The notes: generated by a model not told the origin, from the letters alone. A stretch of 64,000 bases of DNA from Pseudopyrenochaeta lycopersici (GCA_003313425.1 NHZP01000034.1:310001-374000); one strand, 5' to 3'; shown: positions 24,369 through 36,176, counted from the first letter of the stretch. Program-made: numbers and translations.

Positions 24369-26523
24369 CACGTGATCATCTACGTGAGTTATCACGTGAA
24401 CCGACTTCTAGCACATTCCATTGTTCTATTCTTAGCACAAAGCCATGAGGATGGCCTGCAACTAGTCGTGTCTGCTCAACTCAGAGCGTCTGTGAACCAC
24501 AGCAACCATGGACCCGGCCAGTCAGGCACTGGCGTTAGAACTACCCCCAGATGTTCGCAGGAGCGTCTCTGCTCAAGCTAGACATAGTAATGTCCCTCGT
24601 ACTACTGTGCATTATCGCTCCAAAGGACGACAATCGAGAAAAGCGAAAGACAAAGGCCAGCAATACCTTACCCCTTCTAAAGAGAAAGCACTTGTTGATT
24701 TCATATTACGTATAAGTGCCAGCGGATCTCCTATTCGCATAAAATATATTCCCTCGCTTGCTTTTTACATCGCCCGTCGACGTGCAACAAATCAACCTGC
24801 CAGCCCGCCGCACAAGAACTGGCCTCAAGGCTTCCGCCGCCGTCACCCCAACATCAAATCAAGGAACAACCAAGCAATAGCTTAGGAGCGTCATAATAAT
24901 AACATATATAATAAGGTGGTACATTAGTTCGATGTAATCGGACCAGAAGTCCGTAGACCAGACGTTAAGCCAAAGAATTTCTATAACATGGATAAGACAG
25001 GCATTATGCTTTCTATGCTTAGCACTGTCAAAGTCCTTATAGGTAAGGATAACCGACGGAACTGTAGAGGCGCTGGCGTCAAGCGTACGATGGTGACTGC
25101 TATCGAATGCGTGTCAGCAAGTAGTGAGTATCTGCGCCCAATAATAATCTGGCCTGCCTCTACCCACCAGAGCAACTAGACAACGTACCCTACCCCCAGA
25201 TAGGTCTTCGCTCTCTCTAAAACAGGCTACAACGACTCTTATCTTAGTTTAAAGTAGATAAAAGAAGTATTTAATCCCCAGACTAAAGCTCGTGCTAACA
25301 GGAAACCGCGGGTACTAGTATGTGACGGCTTCAGAACACACGAAACCCTTAAGATTCTAGAATTTTGCTTTAAGAACAACGTTGTGTTATGCAGACTTCC
25401 TTCTCATACCTCTCATAAGCTCCAGCCATGCGACGTATCAGTCTTTAGCCCCTTAAAGTCAGCATATCAAGAGCAAGTAGAACGACTATACCGCGGAGGT
25501 CTAACGAATATTAACAAGGAGCACTTCACCACCATATATAGCCAGGCAAGAGAGAAGGCAATAACCAAAAAGAATATCCTCGCAGGCTAGGCAAAGGCTA
25601 GACTATTTCCATTCAACCCTGCAAGGGTTCTTCGTGACCTTACAAAGCCAGACACTCCACTAACTGTTCAGGCACCTCGAACAGATAAAGCTTCCCAGAG
25701 CGAACCTATTCAAACACCAGTAACGCCCGTGTCATCAGAAGCTCTAACAGGTTTGCTGAACCAGATTAAGCAGAGTTCTAGCTCTAATAAACACGGCAAA
25801 GTACAACATGACAGACTCGTCCAAAAGCTTGCCAACGCCGCTGAGAGATCTTTTGCTCGTCAGGCACTTAATCAGAACTATATCAGAGTCCTCAAAACTG
25901 TAAACAACGAGGCAAAGACTCGTAGAACGACAAAGTCTGAAATCCTTAGGAAAGCAAGAGTAATGACTTACAAGGATATCGTCGCAGAACGTGCCAGGAG
26001 GGATGCTGCGGCTCAAACTCAAGGCACAAGTAAAAGAAAGCGTGGCCGGCCACGGAAGGTAACTACACAGGCTAAAGACAGTCCAACAGATGATGCAAAT
26101 AGTAGTCGTTAACACGAGACCGCTGTTCCAGAGGCAAGTAAGCTAGATAACATTGAACCAGATGCGTCTCAGCCATCACCTGGACTTGCATGGACAAGCG
26201 AAATACTAGTAGATCCAATGTTAAAATCCTAGAGGGCATCTGTAGCCCAAATGTAGTGATAACGGCAGTGTAGATCTATCTAGTCTGTAATTATGTTAGA
26301 TTATAGACGTAGACGTAGGCGTGGGCGTATATTAAACCCTTTTCATTCCTTACTTGATTAATGACTGTGCAAATTGCTTACTATCGTACGTGTAAACTGC
26401 TGGACTATGACTTCGCTTATAGGAACGATGTTACTATGTGCTTACTAACCTTCTGCAGCCCTTGTTGTCTTGAAGAGCGATAAGAAATCACGTGGATAAG
26501 AAGCGCGTGATTTGACACGTGAC
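24369..26523 (+). mobile_element. Fot1/pogo-type element relic between the MULEs
   Basis: A decayed Tc1/mariner-pogo element. Its ends are marked by clusters of CACGTG/ACGTGA motifs (24369-24399 and 26488-26523) in mirrored order, which I take as degraded terminal repeats. No clean TA duplication or exact TIR can be read. The transposase relic fills most of the interior. Confidence 0.55.
24508..26112 (+). pseudogene. Fot1-like DDE transposase, inactivated
   Basis: Reads as a typical fungal Fot1-like transposase. The N-terminus has helix-turn-helix sequence (SAQARHSNVPRTTVHYR), then the CENPB-type region KEKALVDFILRISASGSPIR and a PHKNWPQGFRRRHP core. The DDE part follows with FYNMDKTGIMLSMLSTVKVL, a GAGVKRTMVTAIECVSA segment, IIWPASTHQSN, VLVCDGFRTHETL (second Asp) and LPSHTSHKLQPCDVSVFSPL. 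The 3' region has a basic AT-hook-like KRKRGRPRK. Stops at 24883, 25177, 25240 and 25588 break the frame, most of them TAG where Gln or Trp fits. The C-terminal 127 codons are still open. Confidence 0.85.
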
Positions 26524-26607
26524 TAGAATTGGCTGCCAATCCATGATTAGCCATTTTAACTAGGTTAGCTGTAAAATTTTGAACCCACGTAAGCGCATTT
26601 TGATTGG

Positions 26608-29480
26608 GGCTAGTGAGATTTGTCCCCAAGGTTTTGAGATTTGTCCCCAAAATGAGATTTGTCCCCAACGCTAATGCTAGTGGAAATCAATCACCTAGCT
26701 TGGCTTAGCGCGTAATCTATGAACGCGACACTGCCGCGACACCATCGCGTCTCCGCCGCAGGTAACCAGTTAGAAAAGAACGTAGGTCTTAAATGTGTTT
26801 TCTTGTCTTGAGCATCTTGGTATAGAAGACATTACCCCCCCTCCAGACCAGCTCTACAGCTCCTATGAAGAAGCGTATGATGCGCTTAAGACGCATGGCA
26901 TGCAGCACGGCTATGGCTTTGTCCTGAAGCGGAGTTGGCCTTATAATTTAGATATTAAAACACGTTATTACTACTACTGCGATTGCTTTAGGAATAACTA
27001 CTATTTAAGTGTAAAGGTTCTGAGTATAAGCACGCGCTTAACAGGATGCCCTTTCAAGCTCGTTATCTTTAAGGTGAAGCTTACCAGCTAGTGGAAGCTA
27101 GAGGTGCAGGACAAGCATCACAATCACCCCTGATTAATCAATCCTAGCGCGCACAATGTCTATCGCAGGCGTACATCAGCACAGAAGGAAGTAATTGAGT
27201 CAATGACGCACGCTGGGGCGCGGCCGATGCAGATACTAGCGGCGATCCAAAGGGAAGACCAAGACACACTAGTCTCTGCTACTGATATCTGAGGCGAGAG
27301 GAAGGTAATTTAGGAGAAACACTTAAACGGCAGGAGTCTAATAGAGGCATTATTAGACGACTTATCTATAGCAGACTGGGTCTTCGCAGTAAAGAAAGAT
27401 AATAATAACTGCGTATAAAATCTCTTCTTCGCCTACTAGAAGCAGGTTAAGTTGCTGGTGGTAAACCCTGACGTACTATTAATAGACTGCATATACCGCA
27501 CTAATAAGTATAGACTTCTACTGTTACATATACTTGGCTGCACTAACCTACAGACCTTCTTCTCTGTAGGGTTCTGCTTCCTTAGTAATGAGATATAAGC
27601 AGACTACTATTAGGTAATCGCGAACTTCCTGCTTAAGACAGGGATACAACGACTGCAGGTATTTATTAGCGATTAGGAAGAGGCGTTAAAGATGGCAGCT
27701 CGCTCGCTACTTCTAGGAGTCCCTTAGCTTCTATGCGTGTGGTATATTAACAAGAACGTCTAGACTAAGGCTTAGCAGACCTGGTGAGACGCTAATAGCG
27801 CAACGAAAGAGGAGAAGCAGAGGATTGTTGAATACAGGGCTGCGTTTATGAAGCGTTGGACTTAGGTATGCCCTATGCTAATCGCCTAAGAGACTTTAAG
27901 GGAAGCCGTCCTCTAAAAAAGTTGCTTATAGAACTAACTAGGGTAGCTTATCTACGCAAAGAGACTACTAGAGTTCTAGCTAAAGTAGAACGATCTGCTT
28001 AAAGACTACAGCTACTAGCAGGAACTCTGTAGATACCTGCAAGATAATTAATACCTTATACGTACTAAGTAGGCAGCTGCTTAGACTTCCTACTACTGAC
28101 ACTATAACACTACTATAAGTTCGCCCGTTAAAGGAATGCATAAGGTCCTGAAGGACTACCTTATAACTTTAAGAGGCGACTTACTGCGCGTTGTAGGGAG
28201 GATTAAGTAAATAGTTAGGAGTTAATATAATAAGTACAGAAAGGAACTTGCTTCCTCTAAATATAGCGTCAAGTTCGGGCATAAGCTAGAGGTAATGCTA
28301 TTCCTGCCTCTTAGCATCTATAACGTGCTGACGCTACTGGCGATCGAGCGTATTAGGTAACAGGATCTGCTGCTCTAGAAGGAGTAGAGAGAGCGTCGCG
28401 GCGGACATCCTTGTTTAGGCCTATTCGAGAAAACAAATGGCCTTCCGTGTCGCTATACGCTGTAAGACGTAAGGAGATCTGGTTTAACGCTACGACTGAA
28501 TCACCTCTACGATGACTACTGGCGGTATTAACGTGAATAAGGGCTGTTAATCTGCCTGTCTCTAAGGCTATATTAGTCTGTCCTTGAGCCTCTCACCGCT
28601 TAAATAAGAGGTGGGCTGAGGAGGAACGAGGTATCAACTCGACGAGATCCATCAGCTTTCGAGCGACGCGTGCCCCCTTCTGTTCCTCACTTCTAACCTT
28701 ACCTTTAACCTCAGGGTTAAACACTCGCTGAAGCCCTGCGACAAGTAAACACCTCTGTTACTATGTTGATTCCTACATCTGTGCTAAATGTGAATCCTAT
28801 GACTACCTGTGTATCTGTATTGATCCCTGCACCTGCTCCTATACCTCCTCCCCTATTCCTCTGTTCGTCTCTGCCTGTAGCTGTTGCTGTGTCTGTTACT
28901 ATGGGTCCACCTCCTGCTTAGCAACCACCGTCGTTGGAAGAGTTCCTAGCCGACATTGAACGTCGACGGTGTCAGCCTGTTCTATATGAGTGTAATGACA
29001 TGATCTTAGCGATTAACTTCCTGGCAGAGACGGGGCAGGAAGATGATCCTGCAGAGTTGGTTGAAGCACGGAATATAGCGCTCGCTATATAAGGGCTGTT
29101 TGCTTCTTGTACCCCCACAATGGCATAGAACTATTACTTTAGAGACATGGAAGCTTTCTACGCAGAGAGATTCGCGTAAGTTGATGCGTAAAATTCTCTG
29201 CTTGAGCTTCGGGATGTACTAAGATAGCGTCCTAAGCGTGCTGCAGCAGCGACGGCTTCTGAAGCTTGGAAAGATCTTAGCCCGCGTAAGAGAAAACGAC
29301 GTCAATAGAGGATAGATTTAATGAGATAAAATTGATAGTTTGAGCCACTGAAGACGTCGAAGTGTCGCTACATGGCGTTTTGTAATTTATTTTTTGCGCT
29401 AGTAGAGTTATGGCTAGCATTGGGGACAAATCTCATTTTGGGGACAAATCTCAAAACCTTGGGGACAAATCTCACTAGCC
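26608..29480 (+). mobile_element. MULE DNA transposon, copy 2 (9-bp TSD)
   Basis: The second 2,873-bp copy, in opposite orientation to copy 1. It is flanked by a perfect 9-bp target duplication TTTGATTGG (26599-26607 and 29481-29489), the length expected of Mutator-like elements. Both ends have the GGCTAGTGAG terminus and the triple TGAGATTTGTCCCCAA motif. Since its coding region carries the same stops as copy 1, it inserted or was copied after the RIP-type mutations. Confidence 0.93.
26795..29330 (+). pseudogene. MULE transposase, stop-riddled (copy 2)
   Basis: Same reading as the inverted copy: 98 open codons, then a MULE domain interrupted by TAG/TAA/TGA at positions where CAG, CAA or CGA is expected. 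The C-terminal half has LEEFLADIERRRCQPVLYEC and NYYFRDMEAFYAERFA before a basic end. It cannot encode a working enzyme, so any movement of this copy needed an active relative elsewhere. Confidence 0.85.
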
Positions 29481-29489
29481 TTTGATTGG

Positions 29490-29828
29490 AGGAATCATTC
29501 CGTAAGTACCAAGTAGCATAGCAATCACGTATAAATTGGTCCGCACATCAGCTATAAGAGCTGTGTACAGGTGCTAAGCGACATGCTAGATTCCTAGACA
29601 TGTATGATATCTGCGACGACGTCCACATAGTCGAAAATCGATGGTAGTAGCGCTGACTTAGTTGAGGATCATCTATCGCAATGAAGTCATCCACTTCGTA
29701 GTCATTAGGTTAAACAGCCACGCCACTGTAATATTTGTATACAAGGACGCAGATCGACTCAGGAGTTGTCCTGGTATATAGCATGAGAAAGCCTAGAATT
29801 ATTGGAGTGCCTATCTAGCTGAGAACAG
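29490..29828. other. No supported gene
   Basis: Noncoding sequence right of the second MULE, with only short frames. I see nothing recognisable in it. Confidence 0.4.
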
Positions 29829-29895
29829 CTGCAAAGTCTAAGTACCTATGGTTTTGTCCGTTGCGGGGGTTGTTCCGTTGCAAAGGGATGTACGT
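29829..29895. repeat. Solo right-hand TIR of the NLR1-element family
   Basis: About 67 bases, from CTGCAAAGTCTAAGTACCTA to AAAGGGATGTACGT followed by TA, match the right end of the receptor-carrying element (about 48562-48628). The matching left partner is not visible, so this is a solo or truncated end. Confidence 0.75.
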
Positions 29896-30054
29896 TACTA
29901 AGTTATTAGAAGATTCAATATGTGTCGGAAATGGCTCTTTGCACTTAATTAATGGAAAACATAGGCTGGTGTGGTAAATGCGGGTATCTTTGAGCAATTC
30001 TGGATCGTCTCTGCGACACCAAGTGCAGAGACAGTTCGTATACCCTAACCCTTA

Positions 30055-30118
30055 GTACTAGGAACAAAAGCGGTACTAGGAACAAAAGCGGTACTAGGAA
30101 CAAAAGCGGTACTAGGAA
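30055..30118. repeat. 18-bp tandem repeat (3.5 copies)
   Basis: Three exact head-to-tail copies of GTACTAGGAACAAAAGCG and a partial fourth. Two more copies, one with a single change, occur in the loop of the adjacent hairpin (30251-30290). The arrangement resembles iterated transposase-binding sites of a transposon end. Confidence 0.85.
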
Positions 30119-30120
30119 CT

Positions 30121-30449
30121 GTTGGATGTCACGGCGATGAGAGGTGACGTGTACGGCGGTATCACGGGTTTACTATACTAGTCCCTTGTCGCTGTATATA
30201 TCAGCTCTTGTCAGATATCTCTAAGAACAATACAATCACTTATCTCAACAGGAACAAAAGCGGTACTAGGAACAAAGGCGGTACTAGGACTAGCAGGTGG
30301 GCTGGGTATTTGTAGAGCTTGTTGAGATAAGTGATTGTATTGTTCTTAGAGATATCTGACAAGAGCTGATATATACAGCGACAAGGGACTAGTATAGTAA
30401 ACCCGTGATACCGCCGTACACGTCACCCCTCATCGCCGTGACATCCAAC
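30121..30449. repeat. 130-bp-arm hairpin element
   Basis: Left arm 30121-30250 and right arm 30320-30449 are reverse complements with almost no mismatch (start GTTGGATGTCACGGCGATGA; end mirrored). The 69-bp loop holds two copies of the 18-bp repeat found outside the left arm. It is a foldback or MITE-like structure. The tandem repeats expected outside the right arm are missing. Confidence 0.85.
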
Positions 30450-30476
30450 AGAGCTACTTATCATTATGTATCTGTA

Positions 30477-30618
30477 ACGTCCGTCCCTGCGTGGCGGAAA
30501 TCCTGGTGTGGCGCAAGTGACCAATCAAATCGTGAAGTTTGGGGAAAAGTCTGTGATTCTTGCAAGTTGATTGGCTGCTTGCGGCACGTCGGGATTTTCG
30601 TTATGCAGGGATTGAGGT
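30477..30618. repeat. MITE of the ACGT/TA class (142 bp)
   Basis: Bounded by TA, it starts ACGTCCGTCCCTGCGTGGCG and ends with a diverged inverted copy (GCAGGGATTGAGGT). The centre contains GACCAATCAA and its inverted partner GTTGATTGG, shared with the 132-bp MITE at 37.7 kb. It lies just 3' of the DUF3723 gene. Confidence 0.75.
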
Positions 30619-30669
30619 TACACTAGGTACCGCTTTGGTACGCTTTTGCGGGGTATGTCTCGCTTGGAT

Positions 30670-33600
30670 TTATCTTGGTATGTACCTGTCAGGACTGAGC
30701 TTTTGTCTTTTATTAGGATCTGAAGAGACTTCTTCGGCTGCTTTCATGGTTCTTTTAACGCAAGTTTGCTCGACCTTTTTTTCAGTGTGGGGGGTTTCCA
30801 CTGCATGAGCTAGCTCTTGTCTTACCAGGGCGGCTGTATCTCGCGCATGCTCTTCCTCTACCTGTGTGGTTGTCCCCGCTTCCTCATCCTCATGCTGGAT
30901 AGATGTCTCCTGCGCTTCCACAGACTTTTGTTGCTGCGTATGTACCGCACGTGTGGCGCTATGTTCCTCTCCAGCAGCTCCCTCGGCTAATACTGCTCCA
31001 ATCATTTCTCTCTTAGCCACTCCTTGCAGGTGCTCAGCTTGCACCTCTCTCTGTTTCTTAGCTTTCTCCTGCTCTGCTTGTATGGCTTGTTTATGCTCCT
31101 CTCTAACCTCTTGTGGCTGTGTCTTAGCCTTCTCCTGCTCCGCCTGCACAGCTCCCTCCCTCTCTATATCAGCCCTCTCTCGCTCTGCTTGCATAGCTTG
31201 TTTATGGTTCTCTCTATCATTTTGTAGCTGTGTCTTAGCTTTCTCCTGCTCTGCTTGTATAGCTCTCGTATTCTTCTCTCTAACCGCCTCTAGCTGTGCC
31301 TTAGCACTCGCCTGCTCTGATTGTATGGCTCGTTTATGATACTCTCTAAGTTGTTGTAGCTGTGTCTTAGTTTTCTCCTGCTCTGCTTGTATGGCTCTCT
31401 TATTCTTCTCTCTAACCGCCTCTAGCTGTGCCTTAGCAATCTCATGCTCTGCTTGTATGGCTTGTTTATGCTCCTCTCTAACCTCTTGTAGCTGCATCTT
31501 AGCCTTCTCCTGCTCCGCCTGCACAGCTCCCTCCCTCTCTATATCAGCCTTCTCTCGCTCTGCTTGCATAGCTTGTTTATGGTTCTCTCTATCATTTTGT
31601 AGCTGTGCCTTAGCACTCGCTTGCTCTGACTGTATGGCTCGTTTATGATCCTCGCTAACCGCCTCTAGCTGTGCCATAGCACTCGCCTGCTCTGATTGTA
31701 TGGCTCGTTTATGATCCTCTCTAACTTGTTGTAGCTGTGCCTTAGCTTTCTCCTGCTCTGCTTGCATAGCTTGTTTATGCTCCTCTCTGGCCTCTTGCAG
31801 CTGTGTCTTAGCTTTCTCCTGCTCCGCCTGCATAGCTCCCTCCCTCTCTATATCAGCCTTCTCTCGCTCTGTTTGCATGACTCGTTTATGCTCCTCTCTA
31901 AGACTCTCTAACTCGATCTCATTTTTCTCTCGCTCAATTTGCACTGCTCTCTCCTTCTCAGGTCCCTCCCACTCCATCTGCGTAGCACTCTCCTCCTCTT
32001 CCTCTCGCTCCAAAACACCGTTATTCTCTTCCTCAGCGCCTTCCTGACCTGTCTGTGACGATATATCTGGCAGATTTACCTCTTGTTCAGGGCTGGACTG
32101 CTCCTCGTTACGGGTAGTGGGCTGTAGCTGGCCAAAAAAGGCTAGATACACAGACCTGCGGATGAAGAAGGACGAAATTCCAGTTTGACCTACCCTTCCA
32201 TTGTGTAAATTGTCCAGAAACAAAAATTGCTTATCGTGATTGTGATCTTGAATCCTTGGAATTCCGCATCGCTTCGGCAACTTAGGTGAGGCTTGAACGG
32301 TATCTTCCTTTCCAACGTCCTCAACTGCGTTATTAAAGATTTGGACGATTGCATCTACATAACTTTCAATAACAGTAGGATCATATCGCCATCGCGTTTT
32401 GTCCCGAGCCCTCATCAGTGCGTTACGGGCGATCTCTCGATCGGGCGAACGCTGCACCAAGTCTTGAATCTGGTCAGAATCAAACCCTAGCTGGCAGGCA
32501 TGACAGCCAAATCTGCATAGAGTGGCCTCGCTTTCAAATACAGCTGCCTTTGCCAGTAAGTGTTCTTTCTTGCTCTGGGGAGTGATCTCGGGACAGTCCC
32601 GCATAGCGCAGATGAATAGCTGCCGATATCCAAACTCTACCTGGTCTATAACACTTCCGGACCTCAATAAAAACATCGAATCAGATTTTTGGACTACATA
32701 GTCATCTCCAATTCGAGTTCTAAAAGCTCTGTTCTTGAGCGTATAGGATAAAGATTCATCGTTTCGTAAGTCTACAAGTCGTTTGACACATTCAGCTAGG
32801 CCATGCAAGTAGTTCAAGTCCTCGAAAAAGCTAAAGAGAGATGGAATTAAGCGGTCTTTGGATACAGCAAGCAACTGTGTCCAGATCTCCTCACGATCGT
32901 GTTCACTGAAAGCTCCGAATATCTCGCCCTTCCGCAGCCTGCTATACAGCGTTGAACTATCATTATTACAGGCTCCAGGAGCGGTAAGTTCTACAGCTTT
33001 GACCGTAACTTGATCGAGCTTTTGCATTGCTTGCCTATTGTTTCGGAGGATCGTTGACCAGGTGTCTTTAATGTAGCGGAGGTAGCAAAGACTCTCCTAG
33101 TGTGGTGAGTGTCTAGCCACATTAGTTGATATGGGTCCTTACTTCATTGCACCTCATTGCGAGCATTTTATGCAATGTGCCTAACCTCATGCCTCCCTTC
33201 AACCCAGGCATATCCAGTTGGCAGTCGAATGCCGTCCTGAAGGCTCTATAGTTTGGATTATTTATAACTCTTTTCAGATTCTGCTCTTTACGTTTGGAAA
33301 TAGATGCTAATTGTGCCCAGCATCGTCCTTCGAGATAAGCATTGTTCAATCTCTGGTGTTCGCGAATTCTACAATAAAATTCGCCGTCGTCAGGTACCTT
33401 TTCGCATGTATACTCTTCGACGAGAGACCTTTTTAAGTCAAGGCTTACATCTATAGCTAGAATCAGGAACTGCTTCTACTTGAAGCATAGTAGAATACCT
33501 TTAAGATAAAAATCCACGGGCCAACGCTTATCCTCAGGAGAAAGAAGCTTCGAGGCTGCATGGACCCTGTCGAGGCCGTGAAGGCATTGCAGCTGAAATC

Positions 33601-33898
33601 CGGGGGGAAATTCGAGCTTAAGCTGACTATTGCATGAATTATCCATAAGCATATGGGCTGAAAGTCCCGATACTTTAATAGCGACATCGAGGGACTGCTG
33701 ATCAACAAGGGCCGGTACATGAAATCGTGAATCTAGACGATCGATAACGCTATTTTTAAATAGATTTTCGAGTCTTGTTATATTGTCTGCATCCGTTTCG
33801 TGCTCGAATTGAAGAACACTAAGCTCGACACTGGCGGTACCGCGACATTTTATGCTCCTCTCTGTTGCCAATGACTGATATTTATCATGAAAGCGCAT
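30670..33898 (-). CDS. DUF3723 protein with long coiled-coil tail
   Basis: Three exons (33898-33499, 33456-33143, 33096-30670) with introns of 42 and 46 bp join into 1,046 codons. The splices restore the family text: WPVDFYLK to AIDVSLDLKRSLVEEY, and LHKMLAMRCNE to ESLCYLRYIK. Residues 1-590 are a DUF3723 domain (QLQCLHGLDRVHAASKLL, GMRLGTLHKMLAMRC, LIPSLFSFFEDLNYL, GYRQLFICAMRDCPE, LGFDSDQIQDL, RSPDREIARNALMRARDKTR). Residues ~600-1010 are highly charged repeats of 22-24 residues (AIQSEQASAKAQL and AMQAEREKADIE types), a long coiled coil. The function is unknown. DUF3723 genes are known accessory genes of fungal Starship transposons. It is divergent from the J-domain gene. No stop or frameshift is seen. 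Confidence 0.88.
31140..31920 (-). repeat. Coding repeats of the coiled-coil region
   Basis: Inside the DUF3723 gene, units of about 66-72 bases recur (TTAGCTTTCTCCTGCTCTGC, GTATGGCTCGTTTATG). Longer blocks, such as the one with the CTCCCTCTCTATATCAGCC segment, appear at least three times. In-frame expansion or contraction is likely to vary between strains. Confidence 0.8.
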
Positions 33899-34429
33899 AT
33901 CTTACAATCTTAAATGTCTAAGAGATTATGCTCTTATTTTGTGGGAACTTTTTGCCTTTTATAGACCCAAAGGATGGGCGCCTAACTTATTGTTCTTCTT
34001 TCCAAATGTTTTGCAGAAAAGAACCTTCATGCTCTAATTAATATGACCTCCTAAAGTAACGGCCTTTGTTGTCCATAAACAGACGCTTATACGTACAGGG
34101 CTAGCTTAGTTAGTCTCGCGTTAATAGGTACCCGCAGTCCTAATAAAGAATTTAGCAATTATTTTCTCGATTACTGTCAGCCTGCAAAAACGCATGTCGT
34201 CTTTATTCCGGTGCTTATCAAAGCCGCCCGAAAATAGGCAGGGGGACATTGCCTTAGACATCCGCTACTGCGCAAATGCAGGAGTCAAAGGAAAATAAGG
34301 CAAGGATAATATCGAGCCGCTTGCTAGAAAACGAGGGCTACCAAATCTAGATGCCTCCTTAATATCTAACTAATAGTGTATATAAGGAAGCATGCAGGAC
34401 TTGTCTTGAACTTGATAGAATTTATCACT
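33899..34429. promoter_or_regulatory. Divergent intergenic region
   Basis: About 530 bases separate the starts of the DUF3723 (-) and J-domain (+) genes, so both promoters must lie here. No clear TATA or repeated motif stands out. The interval contains no open frame of note. Confidence 0.4.
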
Positions 34430-36176
34430 ATGCCCAAGGAGCTTGGTACCTCGGCGTCAGGCGCGTCGAGGAAGGGCCCTTATCCGGCCACAAGCAATCA
34501 AACAAGAGTGACTCCAGGCCGTACATCAGATTCACGCCAATTAAGAGACCATAAGCCTTATGAAGGGCAGCTAGAGGTTCTAAGAATACTTCGGTGGCCA
34601 AAAGAAGCGTACTATGAATATCTCGGAGTTGATGAAGAAGCAACTGAAGATGAAATTAAAAAGGCCTTCCATAAAAAGTCGATGTTAACTCACACAGATC
34701 GTAATAATGATGCTCAAGCAAAAGAGGCTTTCCAAAGTGAGCGTAAAATACCGAGAGAACTAGCCGTCACTAATGCTCTACAAAGGAGTTAATGACGCTC
34801 ACAAAATTCTATCAGACCAGAAAACTCGCGAAGATTACGATACGTATAGGATCAGTCTTCTCGCGCAAGGGAAGCTTATCCAGAAAGATTTCGACGAGCA
34901 CTTTGAAGAGGGAGCGTATAGTCCTAGTGATAATGAAAGTAGCAATAGTGATGATGACGAAAAGCCTATGAGCAAAGAGAAGGAGGCTATCATCGAGGAA
35001 ATGACGCCACTCGTAATAAAACTCCTCAACTCGGGTGACGTGCAAGCTCAGACTAGCCTGAACGCATTAGCCGAGAAAATGATAGCGCAGAACAAATCAG
35101 AGGGTATTTTTGCAACGAACCATGTGCCACCTGTTGATTCCATGAAGAAAAAGGCCGACACACGAAGGAAACTACTAAAAAAGGTCCAAAAGGAGGACGG
35201 TAGCACGTCAGAGAGAGCGAAGAACGAATTAGACGCCCTGCAACAGCAATTGGAAGCTCAGTTAACGGAGCTTGGGCTCCCTAGAACATGGAGATTTGAT
35301 TCTCCATTCGAAAAGAAATCTAGCACAAAGAAAAGGGATAAAAGGACTTCAAGACGTGCAGATGACAGAGAAGACGCAATGGAAGTTGTTTGGGAGCCTG
35401 GTTTGACCAACGAATGCGAAAGGATCCTTGGGTGTAGATCGATATGCAAGACTGTCATAGAGAAAGGTACTAATCGGAGTGTACAAACTGAGACAGTTAA
35501 TGACTTCGTGATCGAAAAGTTAGGAGAGCTTAATCCAATTGAAATTGTAGATATAGCTAGAGTAGGACTGGCTGCTGCGAAGGCCTATCTAGCCTTACCA
35601 GATAATCAAAGATGTAACCTAACCAACATCGCCCAGCAGTATAACAAAGCCGATGGAGAACATCTTGGAGAGATCAAAGGCGTTGCGCGCAAGGAACCGA
35701 CATCTTTCACCGGAATCCGCCCCTGGACTGTGATTTTAATCGAATACGATGGAGTCAATAGGGTCTTGAATCGATCAGCGTTGCGGAGAGCTACCAGACG
35801 TGCAGACGCTATGATTGATCGATTTTTGATTGGAATTGGCGAGCCACCAGAGGAATCCCGAATGGAGCTTTTGTATTTGCGACTGAAGAATACGCAGAGG
35901 CAGTTCGACCTCGAGGAATCCCGGCAGCGCTTACTTGAAGTCAAAGCCGCAAAAAGACAAAAACATTTGGAGGATATGTACGAAGTTAGTTCGGAGTCTG
36001 ATGATGATACTGTTGTCAAAGCAAGAACAGATAGCGTTCAGGCCCAGCGTCCACAGTCCCGAACAGCCGAAGGAACGATTTCTCGCGACGAAGTGAACCA
36101 ACTGATGGACAACTTTATGCTTAAAATATCTGATAGACTGGATCAACTTCAGCTAAAACCTTATTATAGGAAATAG
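34430..36176 (+). CDS. J-domain protein with HTD in place of HPD
   Basis: Two exons (34430-34736, 34786-36176) are separated by a 49-bp intron (GTGAGC donor, CACTAAT branch, AAAG acceptor), joining EAFQ to VNDAHKILSDQ through an Arg codon: 565 residues. Residues ~61-120 form a J domain (YYEYLGVDEEATEDEIKKAF ... VNDAHKILSDQKTREDYDTY). The HPD loop that stimulates Hsp70 reads HTD (residues 88-90), so the canonical co-chaperone activity is doubtful. The rest is charged: an acidic Ser/Asp stretch, a helical region, a globular-looking segment around FTGIRPWTVILIEYDGVN, and a helical tail. The start at 34430 is preferred over an upstream in-frame Met because the extension is not protein-like. No family name for the C-terminal part. 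Confidence 0.8.

Noticed and set aside
21570..29330. Stop-codon reassignment (TAG/TAA read as Gln) to explain the MULE frames
   Set aside because: Intact genes nearby use CAG/CAA for Gln and end at normal stops; C-to-T RIP explains the pattern.
31024..31648. Ser/Leu/Cys-rich plus-strand frames opposite the coiled coil
   Set aside because: Antisense shadows of the charged repeats of the DUF3723 gene.
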